DNA of 64,000 nt from Moniliella sp. 'wahieum' (Eukaryota > Basidiomycota > Moniliellomycetes > Moniliellales > Moniliellaceae). Positions 34,769 through 46,600 of the stretch are shown piece after piece; the stretch's first letter is position 1, and each line of letters starts with the position of its first letter. Position numbers and translations under genes: made by a program. Location of the stretch: assembly GCA_003971905.1 (NCBI GenBank), contig RSEE01000015.1, positions 248,001-312,000 of the forward strand. Direction: 5' to 3'. The notes below the pieces were generated by a model. That model searched no databases. It was not told the origin of the DNA and worked only from the letters and a program-made list of their open reading frames with translations.

Positions 34769-35984
34769 ACCAATTTTTCCGGGCAAGTGCCTCCCGGCGA
34801 TATTTTCGTTACCTCCTAACGCGCTCACCTCATCCTATAGTAGTATTCCTCATCGGGGTGCGATGATTGGATATCTCTTCCTTTCTTTATGGGAGACGTT
34901 TGTTCTTGTTTTCGTTCCGTCTGTGGTCGCACACACTGGACCTTTTTCGTTTTCACATGCTTTTTCTGTCTTTGTTTCTGTGTTACCCACTTTGGTCACC
35001 CTTTTTCCTTCGACCATAGTTTCTCCCTGGTGCCCTTTGCACATCTCCTTTACCAGCTTCACCATTGTGCAATGTCCCAAGACTGTACGTGCTGACTGTT
35101 GATGGGCTTTTATCATATCTAAATCGTATCCTATTGTACATGGCGCGTAATCGTAATGGTCCGCAGTCTCTGTCTGTCCAACGTCTGTTGATCAATTTAG
35201 TGCATGCTGGACTGTGTATGGGGGAGCTTTTTATGCGAATTTTATCGTTACACGGGCCCTCCGTACGCACTGCGCTTGCGTGGCATTGCGGTGGGTTACC
35301 CGGTACAACGAGAGGAGCCATCTCTGGTCGCGCTGAATCGTGGCGATGTGGCTGTTGTCATCACCACATAATGCTCTTCGGGCTACCTATAGTGTGGTCA
35401 TGCATCATGTGGGCCATCGTGCTTGGTCGGGGTCTTTAGTATATAGGAAAGGTCACTGTGATATATGCCGCTATAGTATAGTATAACCGGTAACCAGTAA
35501 TACAGTGTCATGCTCTCGTGGAAGATGCACTTACAGGGGACCGCCCCCTCCGGATAATTGATGACACTGCTGTTTCCCTTCCTTCACTCGTTGTCTTGTG
35601 AATCGCCTCTCTTCGATTAGATGTTTTCACCCTGCCTTCTACCGTGCTCATTACTACTATTTTTTACAGTTTTTCTGTTGCTCCTTGTGTTTTGCATCGC
35701 CAAGCGTGTGCGGTGGCATAATATAATAGGCCATCGGCCTGTGTTCTCATTCGTTCTGATAACAACGTTGATAGAGATCGTAGGGAGACGCAAGAGTATT
35801 ATCCACGTTATCACGTTTAAATATACAGTCGGACTGGCCGTACTGGACCCGTACCGGCGTGGTGGCTATGCGCGGAGTAGGATCCTAGAGGCTTGTTGTG
35901 CCACGCCCCACACGTACTAGCCGCGGACTAACCGGACTAAGTAAGTACTAACCCGCTATAGTAATTACGGCACTGCCACCGAGG

Positions 35985-36015
35985 GCTTAGCCTAAGCGCT
36001 GAGCGGGGGCTTAGC
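35985..36015. repeat. GCTTAGC / GCTGAGC heptamers
   Basis: GCTTAGC (35985), GCTGAGC (35998) and GCTTAGC (36009): the same GCT-x-AGC palindrome with the centre base varying. Confidence 0.85.
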
Positions 36016-36218
36016 GGCTCGGCGTTCCCGGAGGAATCTGTGGGGTCTGTCAGCGACTGCTTCCCAGCCCCAGGGCTCAGCCAGGGGCCCCGCTTGAATC
36101 CCACACAAGCCCCACCAAGATGTCGGAAGAGGTTGTCGGAAGCGGCGGCACCATATGTAGTTTGAAATTTGACGACGCCCTATATAGTGAGAGTAGTACT
36201 GAGATCGATGAGACCAGT

Positions 36219-36233
36219 ACTGAGTTACTGAGT
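36219..36233. repeat. ACTGAGT heptamer pair
   Basis: ACTGAGT at 36219-36225 and 36227-36233, separated by one base; odd-centred palindrome ACT-G-AGT. Confidence 0.8.
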
Positions 36234-36436
36234 AATACACGCTAAGCATACTGAGACTCATTTCTGAGCGAGTGGATCTAGTCGATCTAAGGGTGCATTT
36301 GGGCCATCTGCCGTACTCAGCGGCAGGTTCTGAAGGATGTAAGCCACCGGATAATCCGACGATCTCCGACGGGAAGTTGCAACCATGAGTGTACGATCAT
36401 ACAGATTAATTGAGTGTACTGATTGGTGTGGTGATC

Positions 36437-36571
36437 GGTGACCGGTAACCGGTAACCGGTAACCGATAACCGGTGAGGCTGAGGGCTGAGGCGCTGAGGG
36501 TGAGTCACTAGTCACTAGTCACTAGTCAGTACTCAGTGAGGCCTGAGATCGATGATCGATGATCGATGATC
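36437..36571. repeat. composite array of four palindromic heptamers
   Basis: Almost continuous heptamer periodicity over 135 bp. GGTGACC, GGTAACC three times, GATAACC and GGTGAGG fill 36437-36478. GCTGAGG units follow (36478-36491), then AGTCACT three times, AGTCAGT and ACTCAGT (36503-36537), and finally GATGATC three times (36551-36571). Each sub-array has a different sequence, but the core units are NNN-x-N'N'N' palindromes joined head to tail without spacers. Confidence 0.93.
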
Positions 36572-37674
36572 CAGGGACACGGACTAGCTCCGGCCCACCC
36601 GGTGACGGTGCCCCCCCCTGACCGAACGCTCTGCCTGGCTCTGCCCGCCATTACCTTTGTGTGTGAAGAAGGATTGTGGCGGGGAAGGCCGGGGACCCTG
36701 GGCATGGGGACAGGGGATGGTCGAAGAGTACGTACTGAGTTCTGCCGAGCACTCCAGCCAAAAAAGCACAGCACGCCAGGGTCGGAGGCCAACCAGTATA
36801 TTATGCGGTCGTGAATAATGTACTTTTGTGTGGGCATATGAGAGCAAGTAGGGGCCCTCCCGCCGTACCTAGGCTGACTGGTTGTTCGTATTTCGACTGT
36901 TCCGGCCTTGGTCTTAGGCCTTTTAGGCCGCAGTAACTCCCAGACACTATGGCCCCTTGCTCGTTACTCAGCGCCAGGGTTCTTCCCCAAGAGGCTGAGC
37001 GCTCAGTGAGCGCGCGTGCTCAGATATCGATCATGGATCACAGAGGAGCCCATCATGCACATGCATCATACATCAAGCTTCAAGCAACGCCTCATCAAGA
37101 TCAAGTCGTTCTCAAAAGAGATATATCTTTGTGCAGCTGTCCTCTTTCCACCATTTCTTCCGTACGTCTCTCACTCTGGGGAGAACAGCATTGCTGGGTG
37201 TTACCTGCGTTGACTCTACTGCTACCTACCTCCGGTACACCCGACATTGCTACTGTGTTCGCGGGCGTTTTCACACACCGGACACGAAAAAAAGAGAGCA
37301 AAAAGAAAAGGAAAAAAAGCACACAGCTGTTGCATCTCGTCGTTCGCCCATCACTCGACCCTCAGGCCTCACCCCCACTGCATCTGTTTCTTCCTACTTC
37401 CGATCTCTAAATTGCACGGCCATTGGACGTGTGGCTGACACCATCCTTGCCCATTACTACAACTGTCTGCTGTTTTCCCGAGAAAGCCAGCCCGCACTGC
37501 CACCACGCTCTCATTTGTTTTTTCCCGAGCTCTTCTCTCTCTGCCTTCCATCGCCTCTCAAAAAGACTGGAGCTTTCTCCGACACTCCTTTATCATCACC
37601 TCCATCCTTCTCAGTTTACACCCCCTCCCACCAATTTCTGTTATCTCCCTCATTCTTTTTTCTTGCTTACGCCG

Positions 37675-40600
37675 ATGCCCACACGTTTGACTGCTCATGA
37701 GATGCACCATCTGGGCTCCCCCCATGGTGCTGTGCGCTCCCAACGGGGCGTCACTCTCATGCCACCGTCACGTCCGCTTCGGTCAGCGCGGTCGCGCCTA
37801 GCCGCACGAACGCTTCATACATCGATATTTCCCAGGCTTCTGGGACGTCGGAGCGCAGATCCACTGCTCAGCCTTTGCACCCATGTCAGCCTGCCGCAGG
37901 TGTCATGCTCCCAACGACCGTCAACGACAACGCTGCATCATTATCATCGACCTTTTCTTCTTCGTCCTATGACAAAACGCCGTCCCGACGCCCATATGTG
38001 CAGTTTGGCTCCTATGTTCTTCTTCACACCCTTGGTGAAGGCCAGTTTGGTAAGGTCAAGCTTGGTGTTCGTATCCCTCATGGAGGTGAGGTCGCTGTCA
38101 AGCTCATACATCGCACGGATTCCTCCAACGAGGCCAAGTGGAGTAGGGTGACGAAAGAGACGGACTTGCTTAAAAACTCCAACATCCCAACATTGTTGGG
38201 CTTTTGAGGTGATCCAAAGTGAACGGTACATGGGCATCGTGCTCGAATACGCCTCTGGGGGCGAGTTGTTCGATTACATTCTTTCCCAACACTACCTCCG
38301 TGAGCCGGAAGCGCGCCGCATTTTTGCTCAGCTCGTGTCGGCGGTGTGGTACATGCATACCAAGGGCGTTGTCCACCGTGATCTCAAGTTGGAGAACGTG
38401 CTCCTTGATCGACACCGCAACATTCTTGTTACCGACTTTGGCTTTGCCGGCTTGCTGGCCAAGGGCAGATTTATGAACACCTCCTGTGGCTCACCTTGCT
38501 ATGCTGCGCCGGAGCTGGTCGTTCATGATCAGGCGTATGACGCACCCACTGGTAGATGTATGGTCCTGCGGCGTTATCTTGTGCGTATTTGCATATGTCT
38601 TCTGCCGTTTTCCCAAAGCCCGACTGACAAAATGTCTTTTCAGTATGCGATGCTCTCGGGTTATTTGCCTTTTGATGACGACCCCACGAATCCTGATGGA
38701 TCTAACATCCACCAGCTGTACAAGTACATTATGCGCACACCTCTCTCATTCCCGGATCATTGCCCGCAGAACCTCGTGTCTTCTGGTATCAATGCTCACG
38801 CCAGATCCGCCGAAGCGATTGACCGTAAACCAGATCATGAGCCACTCTTGGCTTCACCGTTACGAGGATTTATTCAAATTCACCGTCGACCAGCTCGAAC
38901 AAGCAGCCCTGGCCCCAGCAAACTCGTCGTCAGACTTTCTCCCGTGCTCACAGCCCCACGGTTTCGCACTTGCTATCGCCTATCAAGACACTTCGGCGAC
39001 CAAAAACTCTCAACCAGACGCCCCACCTCTACTCTCTACGATATTGTCGTTTACCGCACCATCGCCCAACACGCTGGAGAGACCGTTTCCGCATCGGGTG
39101 TTGGACACGGTTCATCTGAGCTGGACGATCGAGAAGTGACAATCCCCGACTTCTCTTCGGTACCTCGCTCCGATCAAAATCGGCACACGCTGCCAAACCT
39201 GGACTCTCCCGTAGCTCCACACCACGTTACTCTCTGCTACTCCTTCTGTCACCGAAGGAAACGTATCTTCTGTGATCCCTGATGGGGCCGCACGAGTAGT
39301 GTTGTCCCCGTCTGGGCTACTGCGCTCATCACCGCACCTGATACCACCTCAGCCAGGTCCCCCACCGCTTTTGCCTCCACCGCAGCAACCTATTTCTCCG
39401 CTTCCCAGTCGATGGCGACGAAGCATCCGCGGCATCACCGTCTTTCTTCCGCTCCGTCCAGTACAGGCAGATAGTAACTGCATTACCCCGCCGTCTAACT
39501 CGGTCGATCATGCTACTCATCAAAACCGAGCCTCACCCCACCGTCGCAGCATCGCACCAGGTGCCGAAGGTCGAAGATGCGTTGGAACACAATTCAGCCC
39601 TGTTGTTCCTGTCCACAGTTGGCTTCGGGATACCGTCTGCTCCTCCCACCGCTGGTCTCTGCCCTTCTTGACCGAAGTACTTGTCCCACTGGAAGCAAGC
39701 CCCTACCCCAGTCCCCTCCTCCCGATCCGAGTTCCGTTACATCTCCACCCCCCGCCTCCAATTCTGAACGAGAGACGACGTCGCGAACTCCAATTCCAGC
39801 TCGGACTGGATCATGGAGTCCATCAAAGGGGCACAAGGGGCGGGAAGGGATGATTAACTATGCCCATGTTTCTCCGGAGTTCGCCCGTACAGGAGGCGTC
39901 CCCCCCGCTCAACAGTCCAACATCGCTCCATCATCATGAACAGAGTCCAGACCGCATCCTTGTTTCTCGTATTTCGAACAACCCCACAACTCACGATACT
40001 TTGGTTGCACCGGAGCGAAAGGACAGGGGGAAATCGGTAACGATTGTGGCTGCTTCGGACAATCCTTGGTCCGATTCCCAACGGTTCGACGCCGTATCAC
40101 GGCCCAACCTATCTTTCACTCTGCCGTCGGTCTTGACCGAGAGAGCAAAGACACAGTCCCTCCCGGTTTCGGCCACGGTAGCGCCACTCTTCCCGCCATG
40201 GGGGGTCGTCCGCGCAGCAGATCGAACCTCGATCGCATCAAGGCACTCTTTTCCCCCCTCTTGCATCATGAGCATCATCGCCCTTCCAAATCGGGCCACC
40301 CCAGGAGCCAGTCCATCCTATTCTCCCATCGTTACCACTGGTTCTGACTTGCTCTCACGTTCAACTCGGGTCTTGCTGCTTCACCGGCGCACAATCTGAC
40401 CTCAAGGCTCGCACCTGGACCTCACTGGTCAAGGGCAAAGTAACCGGAAGCAAACAAAACAGTACGAAAACCAGCATCTTGCATTCGACGGCCGCTTTCT
40501 CTACTCGGACCGACCTTCCTCAGTCACCCACTCAGGGCCCTTCCAAGTCTACTCGCACCTCCACCCGTGGCTGGCTCAAGCATCTGGTTCATCACCATGA

Positions 40601-41168
40601 AGACGAAGGAACAATCGCGATTCTCTCGCCCCCCATGGGCCTAGCATTGTCACCCGGCCTCGTGCTAGTACGTGGCGGCTACCTTCGCTCGGTCGGGGCA
40701 TCATCACTTCCCTCCCGCACACGCATCTTTGTTCGCCGTATCACCCTTCTCGTGGCTCCTCCCCGGCTCCGTCGAGCTCGATCACGACACGCAATCAGAC
40801 AGTGTCGACCGAAGAGACACGACCCAGTTCCATGGAGAGCAAGCTACGTGCGCACGAAGGGAAGCTCAAAGAGGAGCATTGTGTTCGTTGCCACTACCGG
40901 AGCTGGTAGAGCGCGTGGCACGTGCTTTGGATGAGATGGGGCCGAGGTGCACTGTCCTGAACCGTATGTGTGGGCGTGTCGATGGCGCGACCCATACGAT
41001 CGCATCCAGTTTCGGCATTAGTCGTGTTTGCCCTTGAAGTGTTCCGCGTTACCAAATTCCTGGCTGATGAGTGTGGATATGAAGCACTTGGCTGGCGACA
41101 AGGACGCGTTTGCCTCTGCACAACAAATTTTCTACGTTCGGTGCGATTTGGCCTCTCCTCCGCCATGA
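37675..41168 (+). CDS. KIN4: KIN4-type Ser/Thr protein kinase
   Basis: CAMK-group kinase; yeast Kin4 acts in the spindle-position checkpoint. A disordered N-terminus (start MPTRLTAHEMHHLGSP) precedes the kinase domain: YVQFGSYVLLHTLGEGQFGK with the Gly loop, AVKLI, LEYASGGELFDYIL, VHRDLKLENVLLDRH, VTDFGFAG, TSCGSPCYAAPELV, VDVWSCGVIL, a 63-nt intron at 38581-38643, YAMLSGYLPFDDDPTNPDG, and PPKRLTVNQIMSHSWLHRY. A 650-codon Ser/Pro-rich tail ends in a KA1-like segment, LPELVERVARALDEMG; a probable intron follows (donor GTATGT, about 40964), then FALEVFRVTKF and VDMKHLAGDKDAFA before the stop at 41166-41168. The exact end is inferred by likeness to KA1 tails. Frame changes occur near 37740, 38185, 38555, 38770, 39130 and several times in the tail. 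Confidence 0.88.
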
Positions 41169-41988
41169 TTGTTGTTGCGATCTTTTGCTTGCTTGGCAGC
41201 TTGTTAATAGCTTGCTTTTGCCTTGATGATTCGATGCTTGCGGCTATATTTCCCTTGATTTCCCACTACGACCGGTTCACCTCTTTCGGTCATTTTGTAC
41301 CATCCTCTTTTCCTGTACCCAGACGGGCTTCTGCGGCGCTTCTGCTATGTGGCCCATCCACTCGGACGCCTCATTCCCGGTTTCCACCGACCTCTAGTAC
41401 CCCATTCTCATCCGCACCTCTCCCAAGCCCCCCTCATCTCTCTGTACTTCCCCTGCGCATACATTTAGGCCGAACTTGCTTCATCTTCCGCTTAGTATAT
41501 ACCTCCTGTTCCTCCCTTCCTTCCTACTGGTGTCTGTCGTTCCACTTATTTTTCAACTGCCATATGCAATAGTGCATGATGTTTCTCTTTGACCTGTTCG
41601 ACTGGTGCAGTAGAGCGTGTATAATAGCATCGAAAAGCGAATCCCATCAGTTTGGACAGCTGTGTGTGTGTGTGTCTCACCACTCTCGCTTCGCAAGCGT
41701 TCTCGATGACCATCTTGAGTCGAACCACCTCTTCAGCTTGGAATTGATCTAGAATGGGCTCTTCCCACCCTTTTCGAATCGAAAAACACGCCCCACATGC
41801 CGTATATCATCCCAACTACATATCCATCCTCATCGATGCATCACACAATAATGGCGCTCCCCCACATCCATCGAATCACCTTATTCGCAACAATATTAAT
41901 GCGTTCGGTTATAGGCGAGGCAGAGCAGCATTTGACTTGCGTCTTGTGATGTATCGTCAAGCCGCCTTCTGGTGCTGCTCATTGCCCG
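41169..41988. other. convergent intergenic, KIN4 and AYR1
   Basis: AT-richer 3' DNA with a short TG run (41661-41674). No gene, RNA or heptamer array is visible. Confidence 0.4.
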
Positions 41989-42978
41989 CTATGCGACCCA
42001 GCTGCATTTTACGCGAAATAATCGCATCACGCCAAGACCAAGGCAAAATGTGAGCAACCAAACCAAAGAGCTCATGGGACCGACGAAAAGTAGGCCCCAT
42101 TGTTGAACAAGCGCATGATGCTCCAGGGGCTCAGGCGACCGCCCAACGCTCCGACTTCTCCATATGGATACGCAACGCCTTGGCGAATGCCGCCGAGGGC
42201 ATCGGTGGGTGTGGGTGACTGGCTGAACATGGCGCGGGCTTGCACCAGATTCCAAACGTGGGCAAAGCGGCTGCCTTGGCTTGAGCTCACGGACGCCGAG
42301 CCATTGACTCCGAACTGCGACTGGATCTTTCCCGGCGCAACAACTTGAACACGGATGCCAAATGGCGCCAGTTCCATCCGCAGCGTGTCAGAGTATGAGT
42401 GGATGGCAGCTGCAATCGAGGGGAGGGAGAGATGGGTGAGCATAAGATGGTTCTGTGGAGAAGTGAGCCATTGGGGAGAGATAGGACACCTTTGGAAGAG
42501 TTGTAGGCGGAACTCCATGGCATTGGCTGAGCCCCGACGGTAGATCCAATGTTGACAATCAACCCCGCCTTCGAACGGTTTGCCCTAGCGTAATCGATCA
42601 TGGGCCCAGCCACAGCTTGGGTGACCCGAATCACGCCAAAGACGTTCACATCGTAGGTGGCCTGGAAGTTTTCAAGACTCACTTCGGCCGCTGGCCCCCA
42701 GCACATTCACACCTGCATTGTTGATCAGATGTCAATGCGGCCGGCCTGTTGCAATACTTGTTTGACCGCCGTTTGCACGCTTTCGTCCGACGTCACGTCC
42801 AGTGCCAACTTGGTGATGCCATCCGGCAGCCCGTCCATCTTGGACACTGAGCGCGTGGAGGCGAAGACCCAGTAATTTGCCAGTACTATGCAGCCTGGGC
42901 CACGGCGTAGCCCATGCCGCCAGCGGAGCACCCGGTAATGAGGACAACACGCTTGTCTGCTGTGGGGGTGGTAGACAT
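41989..42978 (-). CDS. AYR1: 1-acyl-DHAP reductase (short-chain dehydrogenase)
   Basis: NADPH-dependent reductase of the classical SDR family; yeast Ayr1 reduces 1-acyl-dihydroxyacetone phosphate on lipid droplets and ER. Seen: the start MSTTPTADKRVVLITGC with the cofactor loop TGCSAGGMGYAVA, VFASTRSVSKMDGL, LDVTSDESV, NNAGV, NVFGVIRVTQAV, the catalytic Ser in IVNIGSTVG and the Y-x3-K pair in SSAYNSSKG. Immediately after that an 80-nt intron (42410-42489) leads to AAIHSYSDTLRMELAPFGI and VQVVAPGKIQSQFG. The C-terminus has a hydrophobic segment SLVWLLTFCLGLGVM, consistent with membrane or droplet anchoring. Frame changes occur near 42890, 42720, 42535 and 42085. It is assigned by motif order and the Ayr1-like tail; another SDR of this subgroup is possible. 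Confidence 0.85.
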
Positions 42979-43636
42979 GGTGCGTTGGTGGGGCGCAAGA
43001 GACCGGTTGAATGCGGAGACAACACAGACGTGCGGGGCTTAGATATTATGTCAGCGAGTAGTATCGATCTGCCCGCCTCAATCTCAGGCCTCGATGATCG
43101 ATGATCTGCCCTGGCTCGAGAAGGCAATTAGCAGGCAACAGCTCCCGTCCATCCGCCTGGTCGACCTGATAAGCCTTGTCCACTTGACCAGTCCAATGGG
43201 GGCCTGGAAGCTTAATGGCAACGTCTGGCGGCCATCTCGGTCGCTCGCCTATTGCTGCCCGCTCACATGCCCACAATCTGCCCTACTCAGGTGCCTACCC
43301 CTCGTGTGCGAGGACATGGGCCACGAGAAGCTTTACACACCAACAAGTATTTCTAAGCCAACCGAGGCTGCCTGGGCTTTATTATACGCTAACCTCCTCC
43401 TCACGTCTCTCCTCCCCTCTTCCTTCCTCTCTCCCTCCTCCTCCTGCACCTCCTCTTCGTCCCCGGACCCTGGGGGAAGTCGGTCCCAAGTAGAGCTCCG
43501 TCCGTAGTATAGCCGCAGACGAGTAGGTGGAGGTACGTTAGGACGTGCTGCTGGACGTGCTCGTATGCTGGGCCTCGGAGCACTGTCGTCGTTATTCGAC
43601 CCTCAGCCTCGTTCTCGCACCCGGCCGACTTGACCA
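42979..43636. other. intergenic between AYR1 and the F-box gene
   Basis: No gene. It contains a tandem GATGATC pair (43093-43106), 115 bp upstream of the AYR1 start. The TCC-rich stretch at 43385-43460 makes a spurious plus-strand ORF. Confidence 0.4.
43093..43106. repeat. tandem GATGATC heptamer
   Basis: Two abutting GAT-G-ATC palindromes, the same unit as at 36551-36571. They lie in the AYR1 upstream region. Confidence 0.88.
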
Positions 43637-46600
43637 CTAACCACGGTCGGCCTTCGTACTCAACGGCCGGAAGGAGACAACATCCAAGCGCGACCTCTCG
43701 ACCCGTGGCATAGCATGCATGGGCGGGAAGGACGCAATCACTGCGCGGTCGTTGGTACAGACCAGCTTGAGCACGTGCTTGCTCGTTGGGCCAATATAGC
43801 GCACACAGATCCCATCGGCCAAGTCCCACAATTTGGTCGTTTCCGTCGTTGCCCGCCGAAACGAGCCAACGGCATCGTCCGACTCTGGTTGTAACACCAA
43901 TACTCCTCATCGACGGTCCCCTCTGCGGGCGGGTTCAACCCGACCCCCGCTGTGCCTCTCTCGCCGCGCGGCGGTCGCTGACTCGCCCGCCGGCGAGCCA
44001 TGTAGTGTTGAGGAATGAACCCACGAGCGAGGCCAGGCACAAATTGGAGCGACGTGACGCTGTTGTCGTGTGCACAGAGACGGTGGATGCAGGAACTTGT
44101 CCAGATCATACACCAGAACTCGCCCGTCGCTTGCGCCTGTGACAACCATGTTACCGCGAATGGTAACTACGCTCACCAACGAAGTGTGGCCCCTCAGTAC
44201 ACACAAAGGTCGACTGGCACAAAGTTAGTAAACCTGGATGGTACAACCTCTGAACAGAACCACGTACCCATTCACTGCATCCCATACGCGCACTGAAGTG
44301 TCAAGAGAGCCGGTTACGATCGTACCGCGACGGAAGGCGATGCAGTACACCTGCTGAGTGTGCCCTTGAAGCGTGTGAAGGCACGCTCCCGTCTCCGCAT
44401 TCCAAATGCGGACGTTGCTGTCGTACGAACCCGTGGCAAACAAGGGTTCCTTCGGTCCTTCGTCCGGGTTAAAAGGGATCGTTGGCCCACTGGATGTTAC
44501 CTCGCAGTCCTCCGACACGGCAATGCAACGGATGGACTCTTGGTGCCCGCGGAAGGTGTGGATGAGCAAACCGCTACGCAAATCCCACAATCGTGCTTCC
44601 CGGTCTCGACTCCCCGAGACGGCCATCACACGGCCACGGACATGAAGTAGGGAGACGCAACGACAGTAGCAGTATGACCACGGAGAACATGAACCGGCTG
44701 TCCCGTGTTAGATCCCATACGATAACCGTCCGATCACATCCGCCTGAAACAAGCAACGGCTTGTTGGCCAATGACTTTTCGAGTTCCATCGCCTTCTCAG
44801 CCCTGCGCGCGCCAAGGACGCGATCGACGATTCTTGTATGATGGGCGGGGCATTGGGCAAGCCCTGCGTGTTGCGAGCGGCCAAGCACGCTGCTCTCTCC
44901 GTCTCTACGGCGGCATCAAACACTGACGGGGCCAGTCCAATCGCGTCGCAGCAAGCGTGGCACCCTCTTTCCTGCGAGGATTGTCATAGTCAATGTAGTG
45001 GCGGTCCAGCTTCCAGATGGGTTTCCCTCCAGTGCGTCCTGAGCCGCGGCTGCTGGGGCCGGCGGATGAACGAGGCCGCTTCGCGGCTGGGTGGGCCAAG
45101 TAGGTTCGAGCAGTTTTTGTTCAATGCTACGGTACACTTGCAAAAGGGCGCGCTGTGCGCCAGTCAATCCTTTGAGCCATGGCACTGCCTCCCACTCGTT
45201 TGGATCCAGTAGCCAAGGGTTGGTACGGCTCGAGGTATGCCTCGGGACGGGAATCGCATGCTGTCAAGACCATGTTGGTAGTTGGGATCCTTTCGCGTGG
45301 GGGTTGTTCAGTGAATCCTGACGACAGTAAACAGGCCAGGAGGGGACCAGAGCCAAACACCATACTCCACTTGTGTTCATGCAGCGTCTTGCAGCAGTCC
45401 CGTCCGAGTATCGATGATGTGGATCGCGCTGTTGCCCATGCCTAGGACGATTCGATCGTCGTCCGCCACCATGTCGGTAATCAAGACCTCAGGATAAAGA
45501 TAATGTTGAGAAAGAAGGCGTCCGCCCTGATCGAGCCACGCCCGTGTCACCTCATATGGAGTACAAGAGCCTCGCGAGGGTGCGATGCTGGGACTCTCGT
45601 TGCATCTCGCCCCTCAAGAGGTAGTGACAACTACATTGTCCAACGGGTTGTGAGAGTACGAGCAGTCCTCCTGGAGATCGAGACAAGATACCGTGACTTG
45701 ATTTCCGTCGTATGCAGTCTTCTCCATTACTACACAACCTTGGCCACCAGTGTGCCTCCTCCCACTACACATATGGGTAGGAGCCGCATCCCCTGGCAAG
45801 TTAGTTGCACCAGACCATTTTGCACCTGCGGCATGAGGTCCGCCGACAACTTGGGCACCGGGATTCCAGCCTCATCGCGGGGTGCATCCACATGGGTCGA
45901 CAGGAATGACTGGGTGTCAAGCATGTTTCCTGATGCAGGGCCTAAATCGGCGTAAGAACAAAGAGACTCGATCAGCTTGGCGCGCGTCGCAGGTTCGGCC
46001 ACAACACCTTCCCCAAGGGACGACTTGAAGACGCGATGCGTGGCAAAGGGAGGAATGCCTCGCCGCTGGGCTGATTCAGCGCGGACGATACCTTCGAGCG
46101 AATCGAGAAGAGACATGCCAATTTGGGATTCAGTAGGGACGAAGGCGAGTACGGAGTGCACGATCAAGGTACCCAAGCTCCTTGGTCAGGAGGTGCAACG
46201 CTCGATCATCACTGCCGATCGAAACGCCCGTGGCCAGATAACGGCATTGCAGACTTCCGAGAACATTGAGCACTTCCCTATATGCAACGTTCGGGTCAAT
46301 GTTTTGATCTTGAACTGAAGTGGAAGGATTAGGTGCAGACTGACGCGGGCGCTTACGCGGTCTGGGGCCGACGTCGTCAGCATGGGTCCGGCGGCGACGG
46401 CCAAGCGTGGGCACCGATCTGGATCCCAGGTCGTCGATGACGATGACATCCAAGTCATCTCATCGCGGAGACGCGGTGCAGTGAGTGCGGGCCGAGGAGG
46501 GGGAGGGGTAACATGGCGACGCGAGCTGTCTACGCCAATACCCACCATTCGAGCGAGGCTACGGCCCGAGGTGAGCATAGGGGCGATGACGGAGGTACGG

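Larger units (their letters stand above)
34769..37674. other. 2.9-kb gene-free, repeat-rich region
   Basis: No supportable gene over 2.9 kb, the longest gene-free stretch in the window. The first part is T-rich, the middle (35420-35900) is the most AT-rich DNA here, with TATAGTATAGTATAACC, and 35980-36600 is packed with 7-bp odd-centred palindromes. The last part is pyrimidine-rich leader DNA ahead of KIN4. Confidence 0.5.

Noticed and set aside
41661-41674. TG dinucleotide run
   Set aside because: Short ordinary microsatellite in a convergent intergenic region.
43094-43507. 137-codon plus-strand ORF
   Set aside because: Second half is a TCC-rich tract and the first half overlaps the GATGATC repeat; no protein-like features.
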